Source: CAMEON01 sp963643175
GTDB lineage: Bacteria; Bacillota; Clostridia; Oscillospirales; CAG-272
DNA: 55,702 nucleotides
Direction: 5' to 3'
Assembly (NCBI GenBank): GCA_963643175.1
Contig: CAVIJF010000008.1
Location: forward strand, 1 to 55,702
The notes under the pieces are model-generated. The model was not told the origin of the DNA. It was given only the letters and a program-made list of their open reading frames with translations, and did no database searches. The position numbers and the translations under genes are program-made. Shown piece after piece: positions 7,808 through 16,481 of the stretch; position 1 is the stretch's first letter, and each line of letters starts with the position of its first letter.

Positions 7808-9142
7808 ATGTCGTATGTAGATGAGGTCATTGCGCGCGTTATCGCCCAGAATCCGGCACAGCCCGAATTTCACCAGGCAGTCAAGGAAGTTCTGGAATCC
7901 CTGCGTCCCGTTGTGGAAGCGAACGAGGAGAAATTCCGCCGTGAGGCACTGCTGGAGCGTCTGACCACGCCCGAGCGGCAGATTCTGTTCCGTGTCCCGT
8001 GGGTGGATGACAAGGGACAGGTGCAGGTCAACAACGGCTTCCGCGTGCAGTTCAACAGTGCCATCGGTCCCTACAAGGGCGGTCTGCGTCTGCACCCGTC
8101 CGTCAATCTGGGTATCATCAAGTTTCTGGGCTTTGAGCAGGTGTTCAAGAACTCGCTGACCGGTCTGCCCATCGGCGGCGGCAAGGGCGGCTCCGACTTC
8201 GACCCCAAGGGCAAGTCCGACCGCGAGGTTATGGCGTTCTGCCAGAGCTTCATGACCGAACTGTTCCGGCACATCGGCGCGGACACCGACGTTCCCGCCG
8301 GCGACATCGGAACGGGCGCCCGGGAGATCGGGTATATGTACGGACAGTACAAGCGCATCCGCGACGTATACGAGGGCGTGCTGACCGGTAAGGGACTGTC
8401 CTACGGCGGTTCGCTGGCACGCACGGAGGCGACCGGCTACGGTCTGCTTTACTTCACCGAGGAGATGCTCAAGGCGAACGGCACGGATATCGCGGGCAAG
8501 ACCGTTGTGGTGTCCGGCGCGGGCAATGTGGCGATTTATGCCATCGAGAAGGCATGGCAGCTGGGTGCAAAGCCTGTGACCTGCTCGGATTCCACCGGCT
8601 GGGTGTATGATCCGGACGGCATTGATGTGGCGCTGCTCAAGGATGTCAAGGAAGTCAGACGTGCGCGTCTGACCGCTTACGCCGAGGCAAGACCCGGTGC
8701 GGTTTACCATGAGGGGCGCGGCGTCTGGAGCGTGAAGGCAGATGTGGCTCTGCCCTGCGCAACGCAGAACGAACTGACGCTGGAGGACGCGAAGGCACTG
8801 GTGGCGAACGGCGTCATTGCCGTTGCGGAAGGCGCAAATATGCCTACTACTCTGGATGCAACCGCTTACCTGCAGGAGAAGGGCGTGCTGTTCGCACCCG
8901 GCAAGGCATCCAACGCCGGCGGCGTTGCTACCTCTGCACTGGAGATGAGCCAGAACAGCGAGCGCCTGTCGTGGACGTTCGAGGAAGTGGATGCCAAACT
9001 GAAGAACATCATGGTCAATATTTTCCACAATCTGGACGCTGCCGCCCGGAAGTACGGCATGGAGGGCAACTATGTTGCCGGTGCCAATATCGCGGGCTTC
9101 GAGAAGGTCGCCAACGCCATGGAGGCGCAGGGGATCGTCTGA
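7808..9142 (+). CDS. gdhA: NADP-type glutamate dehydrogenase
   Basis: This enzyme makes glutamate from 2-oxoglutarate, ammonia and reduced nicotinamide cofactor (or the reverse) and links nitrogen and carbon metabolism. The 444-residue protein matches the short hexameric GdhA class in length. The substrate lysine block LPIGGGKGGSDFDPKGK is present, followed by PAGDIGTGAREIGYMYGQYK, then SGAGNVAIYAIEKA of the nucleotide-binding domain and the C-terminal GGVATSALEMSQNSERLSW. AAAAGGAG lies 8 bases upstream of ATG 7808; the in-frame ATG at 7799 would overlap this site. NADP preference is inferred from the class. It is a single-gene unit. Confidence 0.97.
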   Translation: MSYVDEVIARVIAQNPAQPEFHQAVKEVLESLRPVVEANEEKFRREALLERLTTPERQILFRVPWVDDKGQVQVNNGFRVQFNSAIGPYKGGLRLHPSVNLGIIKFLGFEQVFKNSLTGLPIGGGKGGSDFDPKGKSDREVMAFCQSFMTELFRHIGADTDVPAGDIGTGAREIGYMYGQYKRIRDVYEGVLTGKGLSYGGSLARTEATGYGLLYFTEEMLKANGTDIAGKTVVVSGAGNVAIYAIEKAWQLGAKPVTCSDSTGWVYDPDGIDVALLKDVKEVRRARLTAYAEARPGAVYHEGRGVWSVKADVALPCATQNELTLEDAKALVANGVIAVAEGANMPTTLDATAYLQEKGVLFAPGKASNAGGVATSALEMSQNSERLSWTFEEVDAKLKNIMVNIFHNLDAAARKYGMEGNYVAGANIAGFEKVANAMEAQGIV

Positions 9143-9184
9143 TTATAGATTATAGTTATAGGACAGAATCTATCAAACACAAAT

Positions 9185-9223
9185 CGGGGACGTTTCCGTA
9201 AAGGGAGCGTCCCCGGCTTTTTC
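9185..9223 (+). terminator. Terminator of gdhA
   Basis: GGGGACG pairs with CGTCCCC, with additional A/T-rich partial pairing in the loop, followed by GGCTTTTT. It is about 45 bases beyond the gdhA stop codon. Confidence 0.75.
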
Positions 9224-9254
9224 GGTGCCCGGCAGGGTTGCCTTGCCCCGCCTG

Positions 9255-9850
9255 TCACAGTTTTGCTTCCCACCGACCGCAGAATGGATCCACGGGCGAC
9301 ACGCCCACGAAGGGCGCACGTCCGGTCAGCCTGTTCACCGGAGCACGGATGACCGCATCGGTTCCCGCGTAGCAATTGATATACGTGCGGACAAGCGGCA
9401 CGTTCATGAGGTGATACGGTTGTCCGGCGAGACAAAAACCGTCGGAATGGTGTGCGCGTATACCGGCACATTCACGCCCATCGGATTCTGCCATGTGATG
9501 CGCACGACGGTTTGATTGGAGCGAGTGGTCAGCGAGGCGGCGTACAGAATCAGGTCATAGTGTTCGGTCATGTCCCGGACAGGCGTCATCATGCCCTCAA
9601 ATCCCGCAGGCGCCCGGAAAACCGTTACGGCAAATCCTTCCGCTTCCAGTGCATGTTGCAGGTGCAGGTTCTGCGCGTCATCATGTCGGAACACGGATGC
9701 CCCTTCCTGCGCGTTGCCCAACGGGACAAACAGAATGCGCGGGTATTTCTGCGGCGTCAGCGGCAGAACGCCCGGCTCCTGCTTGACCAGCGTGACGGAT
9801 TCTGCCGCGCATTCCGCCGCCCAGCGCCGGACATCCGCAGAGGTGACCAT
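9255..9850 (-). pseudogene. Remnant of a GH3 glycoside hydrolase (C-terminal domain)
   Basis: Two minus-strand frames together rebuild the C-terminal domain of a family 3 beta-N-acetylglucosaminidase-like enzyme. The first has WAAECAAESVTLVKQEPGVLPL and runs to VFVSPDN. The second resumes with PYHLMNVPLVRTYIN and ends SPVDPFCGRWEAKL, the normal family C-terminus. One missing C in what should be AACCC (near 9417-9420) explains the break. The whole N-terminal barrel with the catalytic Asp is absent. It is joined directly to the binding-protein remnant to its right, so a deletion has fused two genes. Confidence 0.75.
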
Positions 9851-10208
9851 CCGCCCGCCTCCATTTCTTTACCGCTGCCGCCTGTATGGAGGCGACCTGA
9901 TCGTCGTCCGAGAACAGCAGAATGCCCCGGTAGCCCTTGGACGCATAGGTGTTGATGGCGGAAACCTCCGAGGAGGAGGAGGAATTGGTGGTGGTGAAAT
10001 CTACCGAGAAGTCCAGCGCGTCGCCCATGGCGCGCAGGCGCTTCTCCCACGCTTTTGCCTCGCCCGATGCGTCGTCCTCACGCAAGACGCCGATGCGGAT
10101 TGTTTCCCCGCCGTCCCCGCCGCAGGCGGACAGGCACAAAAGCCGCGCCGCCGAGAGCAGAAGAAGGCAGACGGCAAGGCAGAGAAGCCGGGTCAGTCTT
10201 TTTTTCAT
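9851..10208 (-). pseudogene. Remnant of a substrate-binding lipoprotein
   Basis: From ATG 10208 (with GAGAGG upstream) the minus strand encodes a lipoprotein signal with lipobox LSAC. It continues ETIRIGVLREDD and YRGILLFSDDDQVASIQAAAVK, which resembles the N-terminal lobe of a periplasmic sugar-binding protein. After about 110 residues the frame shifts near 9865 and the protein ends against the GH3 remnant. The missing second lobe means no function. Together the two remnants suggest a lost amino-sugar uptake and hydrolysis locus; this link is inference. Confidence 0.65.
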
Positions 10209-10302
10209 GGTGGTATTCCTCTCTAACCCGTAATTTGTGTCTAATCTGTAATTTGTACGGGAGGGCAGTTCCGCGCTGGGGCGGCTCACCGTTCCATAAA
10301 CC

Positions 10303-10353
10303 TAAAATCTACCCCTTCCCCTCCGGGGAAGGGGGGCGGGGGATGGGGGCAAA
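10303..10353. repeat. Palindromic C-rich/G-rich repeat, copy B
   Basis: AAAATCTACCCCTTCCCC, a short loop and GGGGAAGGGG, then GGGGGATGGGGGCAAA. It is the same family and orientation as the hairpins at 1434, 22794, 25837 and 28246. Here it lies between two divergent units and terminates no obvious gene. Confidence 0.7.
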
Positions 10354-10463
10354 CGACTCGGGCAGTGACTGGACAGACCGGAGACGCGTGGACAAGTCCC
10401 CCCCTTCCGGTGTCGGGGCGCAGAAAAAAGTGCCGTAACCGTGGCAAAAAAAGCTTCCGGTAC

Positions 10464-10492
10464 TTGACGGAAGCGCCGGAATATTGTATACT
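10464..10492 (+). promoter_or_regulatory. Promoter of the beta-helix lipoprotein gene
   Basis: TTGACG (10464-10469), a 17-base spacer and TATACT (10487-10492). The leader is short, about 30 bases to ATG 10529. Confidence 0.8.
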
Positions 10493-10528
10493 GATAGCAG
10501 AATTAAAAAAGGAAGGACGGTTTCTGCC

Positions 10529-12637
10529 ATGAAACGTAACGATTACCTGAAAAGCACTGTGCGTCTCTGCCTGCTGCTCTTCGGATGGACATTGGGAGTC
10601 TGTCTGCTCGCCTCCTGTCAGGGGAACGGCGGCGGCACGGGGACAACGCTGTCGGACACGGCAACGGCTGCCGACAGCACGGAATCCCTGCCCGCAACAG
10701 AACCCGGAACCGAAACCGCTGTCGATGCCGATTCCGAAACCGTACCTGCCACCGGAACCGAAACTGAGTCCGTGACGGAGCCTGCCACCGAGCCGTCCCT
10801 GTCGGTGTATGACGTCATTGACCGTCTGCGCACCTCCGACTATGCCGTGTCGCTCGGTAAGACCGACGACTGCGGTCTGAGCGATCCGTCCGCTGTCGGT
10901 GCCCGACAGGAGGCGTTTACCACGGTGCTCTATCCCGTCCCCGCCGACAGTGAAGTGGACATCACCGTAAACGTCGGCGAGTTCGGCATCCGACCGGAAT
11001 CCGCCGACAACAGCGCCGTACTGCGGGAGCTTCTGACGCGCGTCGCGGAAATGCAGGGAAGCGTGAAGCTGATTTTCCCGGTCGGGACGTACCGCTTCGG
11101 CTCGACGCTGAATTTCAGCGGGCAGGAGAATCTGTATGTCTGTTCCGATCAGCCGGGAACCCCGTTCTCAATTCTGATGACGCAATGGACCCCGGGAATC
11201 CGGCTGGAGAATACCCGCAACATCCAGTTTTCCGATTTCACGTTGGATTATGAGACGCCCAGCGCGGTCTGGGGCGAGGTGACAGGCGGCGACGCAACGG
11301 CGCACACAGTGAGCATCCGGATCAACGATGCGTTTGACCTGTCGGATTCCCGCTACAACGGGGGGAAAATTACATGGGGCTCCTACATGGAGATGTACCG
11401 GGATGAGGAAACCGGGAAATACTGCCCCGATGACACGGGCAACCTGCTGTACAACAGCACCGGTGACGGGATAAAGAATATCAAGGACGGCGTGTACGAT
11501 GCCAGGACGCGCACGCTGACGCTGACCTTCCGGGAGCAGATTAAGCTTCCGGCGGAGGGAACCGTCGTCAATGTGGCGTTCACCATGTATGAGAATTTCG
11601 GGTTCTACGCCAAGGGATGCGAGAATATCCGCCTGGAGGGTGCGTATTTCTATCACACAACCGGTATGGCGATGGGCATGACCTCCTGCCACAATGTTTA
11701 CCTGAACCGGGTGTTCCTGACCCCGCGCGAAGGAATGCTCATGACGGCTACGGCGGACGGACTGCACTGCATGAACTGCACCGGTGACATCGTTGTCACG
11801 GGCTGCGTTTTTGAGGCGTCGCACGACGACTGCATGAACATAAACGGGCGCTATCTGACTGTCAAGACCTCGGCAGGGAACACCCTGACGCTTTCCGGGC
11901 TGGATGTGCCGGTATTTCCCGGTGATGTGCTGGAGGTGTACAGCAAGGAGGATCTGCACTTTGTCGGCAGCTTTACGGTGACGGCGGTGGACGAGAAGAC
12001 CCGTGTTCTTACCGTGGCGGAGGATACAGCGGGCGCGGTTACGGATTGCTTTGCCGCCAACATCACGCAAAGCCCGACGCTGACTGTCCGGGACTGCCTG
12101 CTCGGCAACAAGCGCAACCGGGGAATGCTGATTCAGGTACGCAATGTGACGGTGGAAAACTGTACATTCCGGAATATCTGCCACGGTCCCGTGCAGATAT
12201 TTTCGGTTCCGTCCTCCTTCGGGGAGGGTATTATGCCCGCCCACGTGACCGTGCAGAACTGCAAGTTCTTCCGTTGCGGGGGAACCGATGTCAATATTTT
12301 CTCCTGGAGCGCCTCCGGCGGCACCGCGCCCGGCACGGTGCAGGATGTGACCTTGCGCAACAATTTCTTCTGTGAGAGCACATACTATCCCGTACAGGTC
12401 AGCACGGGCGGGAATGTCACGGTTGCGGACAATCTGTTTGACCGTATCGGTACGCGCCCCGATTCGCTGAATCCCCGGTGTGCCGTGCGTGTCACCTGTT
12501 CGCAGGATGTCACGGTGCGGAACAACTGGCTGCTGCCGTTTGCCAAGCGCTTTGCCGTGATGAATACCCGGGAAGCAGCGAGAGATGCGCGCAACCTGTG
12601 CGTCACCGAGGATGGGAGCGTCTTACTGAAGAACTAA
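10529..12637 (+). CDS. Parallel beta-helix lipoprotein, GH110-like glycosidase candidate
   Basis: This 702-residue surface lipoprotein has a signal peptide with lipobox LASC (about residue 30) and a Thr/Glu/Ala/Asp-rich linker to about residue 90. A right-handed beta-helix domain follows (many short repeats of the type VTVENCTFRNI, VTLRNNFF, VTVADNLFDRIG). The central block ADGLHCMNCTGDIVV...ASHDDCMNINGRYL resembles the active-site region of GH110 exo-alpha-galactosidases (D-rich, HDDxxNxxG). It could remove terminal alpha-galactose from host or plant glycans outside the cell. ATG 10529 is chosen because GGAAGGA precedes it and it starts the signal peptide. It is a single-gene unit with a strong terminator. 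The substrate is inference only; a polysaccharide lyase is the main alternative. Confidence 0.75.
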   Translation: MKRNDYLKSTVRLCLLLFGWTLGVCLLASCQGNGGGTGTTLSDTATAADSTESLPATEPGTETAVDADSETVPATGTETESVTEPATEPSLSVYDVIDRLRTSDYAVSLGKTDDCGLSDPSAVGARQEAFTTVLYPVPADSEVDITVNVGEFGIRPESADNSAVLRELLTRVAEMQGSVKLIFPVGTYRFGSTLNFSGQENLYVCSDQPGTPFSILMTQWTPGIRLENTRNIQFSDFTLDYETPSAVWGEVTGGDATAHTVSIRINDAFDLSDSRYNGGKITWGSYMEMYRDEETGKYCPDDTGNLLYNSTGDGIKNIKDGVYDARTRTLTLTFREQIKLPAEGTVVNVAFTMYENFGFYAKGCENIRLEGAYFYHTTGMAMGMTSCHNVYLNRVFLTPREGMLMTATADGLHCMNCTGDIVVTGCVFEASHDDCMNINGRYLTVKTSAGNTLTLSGLDVPVFPGDVLEVYSKEDLHFVGSFTVTAVDEKTRVLTVAEDTAGAVTDCFAANITQSPTLTVRDCLLGNKRNRGMLIQVRNVTVENCTFRNICHGPVQIFSVPSSFGEGIMPAHVTVQNCKFFRCGGTDVNIFSWSASGGTAPGTVQDVTLRNNFFCESTYYPVQVSTGGNVTVADNLFDRIGTRPDSLNPRCAVRVTCSQDVTVRNNWLLPFAKRFAVMNTREAARDARNLCVTEDGSVLLKN

Positions 12638-12652
12638 AGGGAAGAGCTGATT

Positions 12653-12693
12653 AAAACGCAGAATGCCGGGGATACCCCGGCATTCTGCGTTTT
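12653..12693. terminator. Strong bidirectional terminator
   Basis: A perfect 19-bp stem, AAAACGCAGAATGCCGGGG against its complement, surrounds a 3-base loop. Four As lead in on one side and four Ts follow on the other. It serves the rightward beta-helix gene and the leftward GNAT gene, whose stop codons face each other. Confidence 0.92.
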
Positions 12694-12710
12694 GAATCCG
12701 CGTTCTGTTC

Positions 12711-13133
12711 TCATCCCCCCGACTTCCCATGCTTACACGGTTCGCAGAAGAAATCGGTCAGGTCGATGCCCCACCTGCCGTCTGCATCCGGAGCAAAGCC
12801 TATGGAGCGGACAAGCCCCTCGTTGTCCCGGAGAAAGGCGGTGTCCTCAAAGAAAGCGCGGTGCACACCGCACAGGTCGATGAAATTCAACGTTGCGCGT
12901 CCCAGCACGAACAGCGACTCCACCCGGTCGCGATCATGCAGTGTCTGCCCCTGAACCGTGGCAAGGTCGCGGATAACGCCGCCCCGGTCGCTCATGCTGA
13001 ACTGGCAGATTCCGGTCAGCACGCCGTCGATTGCCGCACGATATGCCATGCAGTCGGCATCATACGCAACGCCGCACCGGGCGCATATCGCCTCCTGCTC
13101 GATTTTAGCCTGAATGGGAAGAACCTCCAACAT
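12711..13133 (-). CDS. GNAT-like small protein
   Basis: This 140-residue protein begins MLEVLPIQAKIEQEAICARCGV and has a strand-rich core GICQFSMSDRGGVIRDLA and a conserved-looking LGRATLNFIDLCGVHRAFFED block. It ends in a cysteine-containing tail (FFCEPCKHG). The pattern suggests a GCN5-related acetyltransferase fold, but the acetyl-CoA loop (Q/RxxGxG/A) is not clear, so activity is doubtful. AAAGGAGAG precedes the ATG. It is the last gene of the long leftward run, 45 bases after rluB. Confidence 0.6.
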   Translation of the reverse strand: MLEVLPIQAKIEQEAICARCGVAYDADCMAYRAAIDGVLTGICQFSMSDRGGVIRDLATVQGQTLHDRDRVESLFVLGRATLNFIDLCGVHRAFFEDTAFLRDNEGLVRSIGFAPDADGRWGIDLTDFFCEPCKHGKSGG

Positions 13134-13178
13134 ATACAGCCTCTCCTTTCAAATTTCCGGTTTTGCCGAACCGGCGGC

Positions 13179-13910
13179 TCAGCCGCGCAGGAGTCTTACC
13201 TCGCGCTCGCTGAGCCGTCTCCATTTTCCCTCCGGCAGGTTTCCGAGCTGCAGGAAGCCCTCGCTGACGCGCGTCAGCTTGCGCACAGTCAGTCCGGCAC
13301 GCTCGCACAGGCGCCGCACCTGCCGGTTGCGCCCGTCGTGGATGGTCACTTCCAGAATCGTCTGTGCGCCGTTTGAGGCTGCCTTGCGGACCTGTGCAGG
13401 CGCCGTTTCATGCCCGTCGATTACGATGGGGGCGGTCATGCCGGTCAGCTGCTCCGTCGTGGGTACTCCGTCCACCAGGGTAAGGTAGACCTTCGGAACC
13501 TGATGCCGCGGGTGTGCTAGCCGGTTGGCAAGCTCGCCGTCATTGGTCAGCAGAAGCAGCCCGTCCGAATCCATATCCAGCCGTCCGACAGGATACAGCC
13601 GGACGCCCGCATCGGCGACCAGCTCCGCCGCCGTATGCCGCCCCCGGTCATCCGACAGCGTGGTCACATAGCCGCGCGGCTTGTTGAGCATGACGCATAC
13701 TTTTTCGGATTCCTGCGGGGGGCGGACGGGTTTGCCGCGCCATGTGACGGTATCCCGCCCCGGTTGGATTTTCTGCCCTAACTCTGCCGGTGCGCCGTTT
13801 ATCAGCACTTCGCCCCGCCCGATGGCGGCTTCTGCCGCCCGGCGGGACATGACCCCGCAGTCCGTAAAGTATTTGGATATCCGGACAGGCTGTCCGCTTT
13901 TCTCACGCAT
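13179..13910 (-). CDS. rluB: 23S rRNA pseudouridine synthase, RluB/RsuA family
   Basis: This 243-residue enzyme isomerises a uridine in ribosomal RNA to pseudouridine. An N-terminal S4 RNA-binding domain (RISKYFTDCGVMSRRAAEAAIGRGEVLING) is followed by MLNKPRGYVTT and the catalytic motif GRLDMDSDGLLLLTNDG, whose first Asp is the nucleophile. The C-terminal NRQVRRLCERAG is also typical. RluB (23S) is favoured over RsuA (16S) because of the context next to scpAB; sequence alone does not settle this. AGGTAGG lies upstream of the ATG and overlaps the end of the dacF remnant. Confidence 0.9.
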   Translation of the reverse strand: MREKSGQPVRISKYFTDCGVMSRRAAEAAIGRGEVLINGAPAELGQKIQPGRDTVTWRGKPVRPPQESEKVCVMLNKPRGYVTTLSDDRGRHTAAELVADAGVRLYPVGRLDMDSDGLLLLTNDGELANRLAHPRHQVPKVYLTLVDGVPTTEQLTGMTAPIVIDGHETAPAQVRKAASNGAQTILEVTIHDGRNRQVRRLCERAGLTVRKLTRVSEGFLQLGNLPEGKWRRLSEREVRLLRG

Positions 13911-13919
13911 ATGTAATTC

Positions 13920-14379
13920 CTACCTTTGTCTGAAAAATTCCCGGAGGCGCCCGAAAAGGGTTTTCCGGCGCGGCGCCTCCTCCACACCGTACAGCGCAAT
14001 AGTGATGGCGACGGCGTCATCGTTGGTGGATTCCAGCAGCAGCGCGTACAGCAGTTCCCGCAGTGTCAGGATTTCGTCCTGCGCAAAGTAGACGGAGGAA
14101 CCTTCCACCCCGACCGCCGCTGCCGGAATCTTCACGGATGAATCCGGCGGCAGGGGTCGGAAGCATGCTCTCCGGTACTGCCTTCGGCGCCGGACTTTTC
14201 AACAGCACAGCGCCAGCCGTGCCCAGCGGCGCGGTGCCGCCCGATGCCTGCCCCGACGCGGGCAAGCAGGAAACGCCGCAGAACACCGCCAAACACAGAA
14301 TCAGTGCCGTGAGCGCACACAGCCAGCCTGTCCGGCTTTTCATTTTGCTCCGGTTACAGTTACAGTTACATACGAACAT
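13920..14379 (-). pseudogene. dacF: Remnant of a DacF-type D-Ala-D-Ala carboxypeptidase
   Basis: The minus strand keeps a good ribosome site and a signal peptide (MKSRTGWLCALTALILCLAVF, start 14343 or 14379). A different frame then has VGVEGSSVYFAQDEILTLRELLYALLLESTNDDAVAI, the part of family S11 carboxypeptidases that carries the S-x-N motif. It closes with a basic amphipathic tail (RRKTLFGRLREFF) like the membrane anchor of DacF. The catalytic SxxK segment before it and the KTG segment after it are both deleted, and a frameshift joins the pieces. It cannot act on peptidoglycan. Position between scpB and rluB matches dacF in Bacillus. Confidence 0.82.
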
Positions 14380-14496
14380 TCCCGTTCCTCCGGATTCTGT
14401 ATTTTGCTTACAGAATATGGAGGGACGGGAAGGATTATGCACGTGCGGATCCGCAGGGAGCGTCACCGCAGGGGGCGCTTGTCGCGCGGGGTTCGG

Positions 14497-14907
14497 TTAC
14501 TCTTCCTTGGACTTGTCCTTGCCCAGCAGGGACTTGACCTTGGCAATGATTTCGGGCGAGCGGTCGAGCAGGTTGGCAATCTGCTCGATCGGATCAGACG
14601 GGGACTTGACGCCCACGTTGATCATATCGACATTGCCCTCCGCGTCGACAATCAGGAAGCCGAGGGGCTGCATGGTCAGACCGGTTCCGCCGCCGGCGCC
14701 GAAGTTCTTCGGCTCCTTGGTGGGGTCGCTCTTGCCTGCATAGTCCAGACCGCCGGTTGCATACGCCATCGAAACCTTGGAAATCGGGATGATGGTGGTG
14801 CCGTTTGCAACGATGGGGGTGCCGATGACCGTGTTGGTGTCAATCAGATTCTTGATGTTCTGCAGAGAGGTAGCAATGACGTCCTGCATTTTGTTTTCGT
14901 TTGCCAT
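14497..14907 (-). CDS. gerW: GerW-family sporulation/germination protein (YtfJ)
   Basis: This 136-residue soluble protein of the GerW family is needed in Bacillus for spores to germinate normally. It has the family sequences LQNIKNLIDTNTVIGTPI, GTTIIPISKVSMAYATGG, FGAGGGTGLTMQPLGFLIV and a C-terminal Pro/Asp-rich amphipathic end (SPEIIAKVKSLLG). It appears intact and has AAAGGAAA before its ATG. It lies 69 bases after the DUF2953 gene, the same neighbour (YtfI) as in Bacillus. That it survives beside a dead dacF is notable; it may have another role. Confidence 0.92.
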   Translation of the reverse strand: MANENKMQDVIATSLQNIKNLIDTNTVIGTPIVANGTTIIPISKVSMAYATGGLDYAGKSDPTKEPKNFGAGGGTGLTMQPLGFLIVDAEGNVDMINVGVKSPSDPIEQIANLLDRSPEIIAKVKSLLGKDKSKEE

Positions 14908-14976
14908 GGTGGAATTTCCTTTCTTGGTGTTTGATTTTTTATGTGTACCTGTTGGTTTACGGAATAAAGGGGAGCG

Positions 14977-15789
14977 TCAGCCCGCGCTGTCCGGTGCGTC
15001 CGGGCAGGGTGGCGCATCCGGCGCCGCAGGCGGGTCGGGAAGGAGGGAGGGCGCCGGGTTTTTGGAATCCGGCTTGATGCGGATATAGCCGCGCAGGAAG
15101 GCAAAGCCTGCCTTTATCAGTGCGCCCAGAATGTTTCCGAGACTGACCCGGAAGGTCAGCCGGCAGTCAAATGCCAGCGAGGAAGTGAGAAAATCCGGTT
15201 CTATGGAGATGTCGGCTTTTTTCAGCCCGTCTACATGGGATATTTTGCCCAGTAGCGCCATCAGGTACTGCACCGACTGGTTGACCGTGCCGTACAGAAC
15301 GGCAGTTGTCATGGCGTCCCCGGCTGCCACCTTGATATGGAGGCGTGCGACCCTGATGTGCAGCTTCCCGAAGAAGCGGGAGAAGAACAGCCCGGCGACG
15401 TGCGCAATCAGCGGTATCATGTCGGTCAGCTTCGGCTTCTTTGCCTTCTCTGCCTCCCGGCGGGCTTTCAGCTCCTCCCGGGTCAGCTTGGCGTCCTCGG
15501 CTTCCTTTTCCTGCTTTTTGCGCTGCTTTTCGGCTTTCTTTTCCGCCTTCTTCGCATCCTTCTTGGCTTGCTTTTTGGCTGCGGCGGCGTCCCGCTTGCG
15601 AATCTTTTTCAGCGTGTAGCGGCTCAGTTTGTACTTTTTCGACTTTTTGGGTAGGATGCGGATGGGTATCCCCAGAAACCGCACGGTCAGCGCAAATTCG
15701 TCCGTGACGTCAATCGTGATGAATGCGTGCGCACCGAACAGAATGATAAAAAACAGCAGAATGCACCCGATGACAATCAAAGCCGTCAT
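14977..15789 (-). CDS. DUF2953 membrane protein (YtfI-like)
   Basis: This 270-residue protein has one N-terminal membrane segment (about residues 3-22) and a very basic, Ala/Lys-rich helical stretch (about 60-120) likely to form a coiled coil. The DUF2953 core (LHIRVARLHIKVAAGDAMTTAVLYG...) follows, with a Pro/Asp-rich tail. Function is unknown; the family accompanies gerW. Its ATG overlaps the scpB stop by four bases, and AAAGGAGG lies inside the end of scpB, so the two are translationally linked. Confidence 0.85.
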   Translation of the reverse strand: MTALIVIGCILLFFIILFGAHAFITIDVTDEFALTVRFLGIPIRILPKKSKKYKLSRYTLKKIRKRDAAAAKKQAKKDAKKAEKKAEKQRKKQEKEAEDAKLTREELKARREAEKAKKPKLTDMIPLIAHVAGLFFSRFFGKLHIRVARLHIKVAAGDAMTTAVLYGTVNQSVQYLMALLGKISHVDGLKKADISIEPDFLTSSLAFDCRLTFRVSLGNILGALIKAGFAFLRGYIRIKPDSKNPAPSLLPDPPAAPDAPPCPDAPDSAG

Positions 15790-16481
15790 GTAACCGCCTC
15801 CTTTCCGTTGTTATCCGTACTCTTATCCGAACTGCCGTCCCCGCCGGGCGGCGCGTCGGCGGTGTCGGGGGAATCCGGCGCCGTGCCGGCGTTCTCCGAA
15901 CCGGCGCCTTGCTCTGCAGTGCTCAGTGCCTCGGTTTCCGGCAGGTCAGCCAGTGATTTCAGCCCGAACACGCGCAGGAATTTTTCGGTCGTGCCCAGCA
16001 GAACCGGGCGCCCCGGTGCTTCCAGCCGTCCGACCGGCTCCAGAAGTCCCTTGTCCAGCAGGGAAGAGACGGCATAGGAGCTGTCCACCCCCCGGACGGT
16101 ATCAATGTATGCCCGCGTAACGGGCTGGTTGTATGCCACAACTGCCAGCACTTCCATGGAGGAGGCGGACAGGTTGCCGCCGCGCCGGATGTCCAACGCC
16201 TCGCGTATCAGCGGCGCGAATTCCTCGCGCGTGCAGAGCTGGCAGGAGTCCGGGAACAGCAGAAGCTGAATGCCCCTGTGCGCATAGCCGTCAGCCATGC
16301 GGGCGGTCAGACTGTGCACGTCCCGTTCTGACAGCCCGATGACAGCCGCCAGCTTTCCGTAGCCGACCGGATGCCCGGCGGCAAACAGGATGGCTTCCAT
16401 TGCCATTTCCGCCTGCTCGATGACGGTTTTTGCCTCGTCCGGCGTTACAGCCCGCTCCGGCGCTTCATCCGCCGTGCTCAT
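15786..16481 (-). CDS. scpB: Segregation and condensation protein B
   Basis: ScpB (231 residues) is a winged-helix subunit that with ScpA and SMC forms bacterial condensin for chromosome segregation. It shows the family order: AEMAMEAILFAAGHPV near residue 25, FAPLIREAL, then SASSMEVLAVVAYNQPVTRAYIDTVRGVDSSY, GLLEPVGRLEAPGRPVLLGTT and FLRVFGLKSLADLPE. The C-terminal tail is low-complexity (Ser, Asp, Gly). The ATG at 16481 follows AAGGGAGG and overlaps the end of scpA by 17 bases. Confidence 0.95.
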   Translation of the reverse strand: MSTADEAPERAVTPDEAKTVIEQAEMAMEAILFAAGHPVGYGKLAAVIGLSERDVHSLTARMADGYAHRGIQLLLFPDSCQLCTREEFAPLIREALDIRRGGNLSASSMEVLAVVAYNQPVTRAYIDTVRGVDSSYAVSSLLDKGLLEPVGRLEAPGRPVLLGTTEKFLRVFGLKSLADLPETEALSTAEQGAGSENAGTAPDSPDTADAPPGGDGSSDKSTDNNGKEAVT

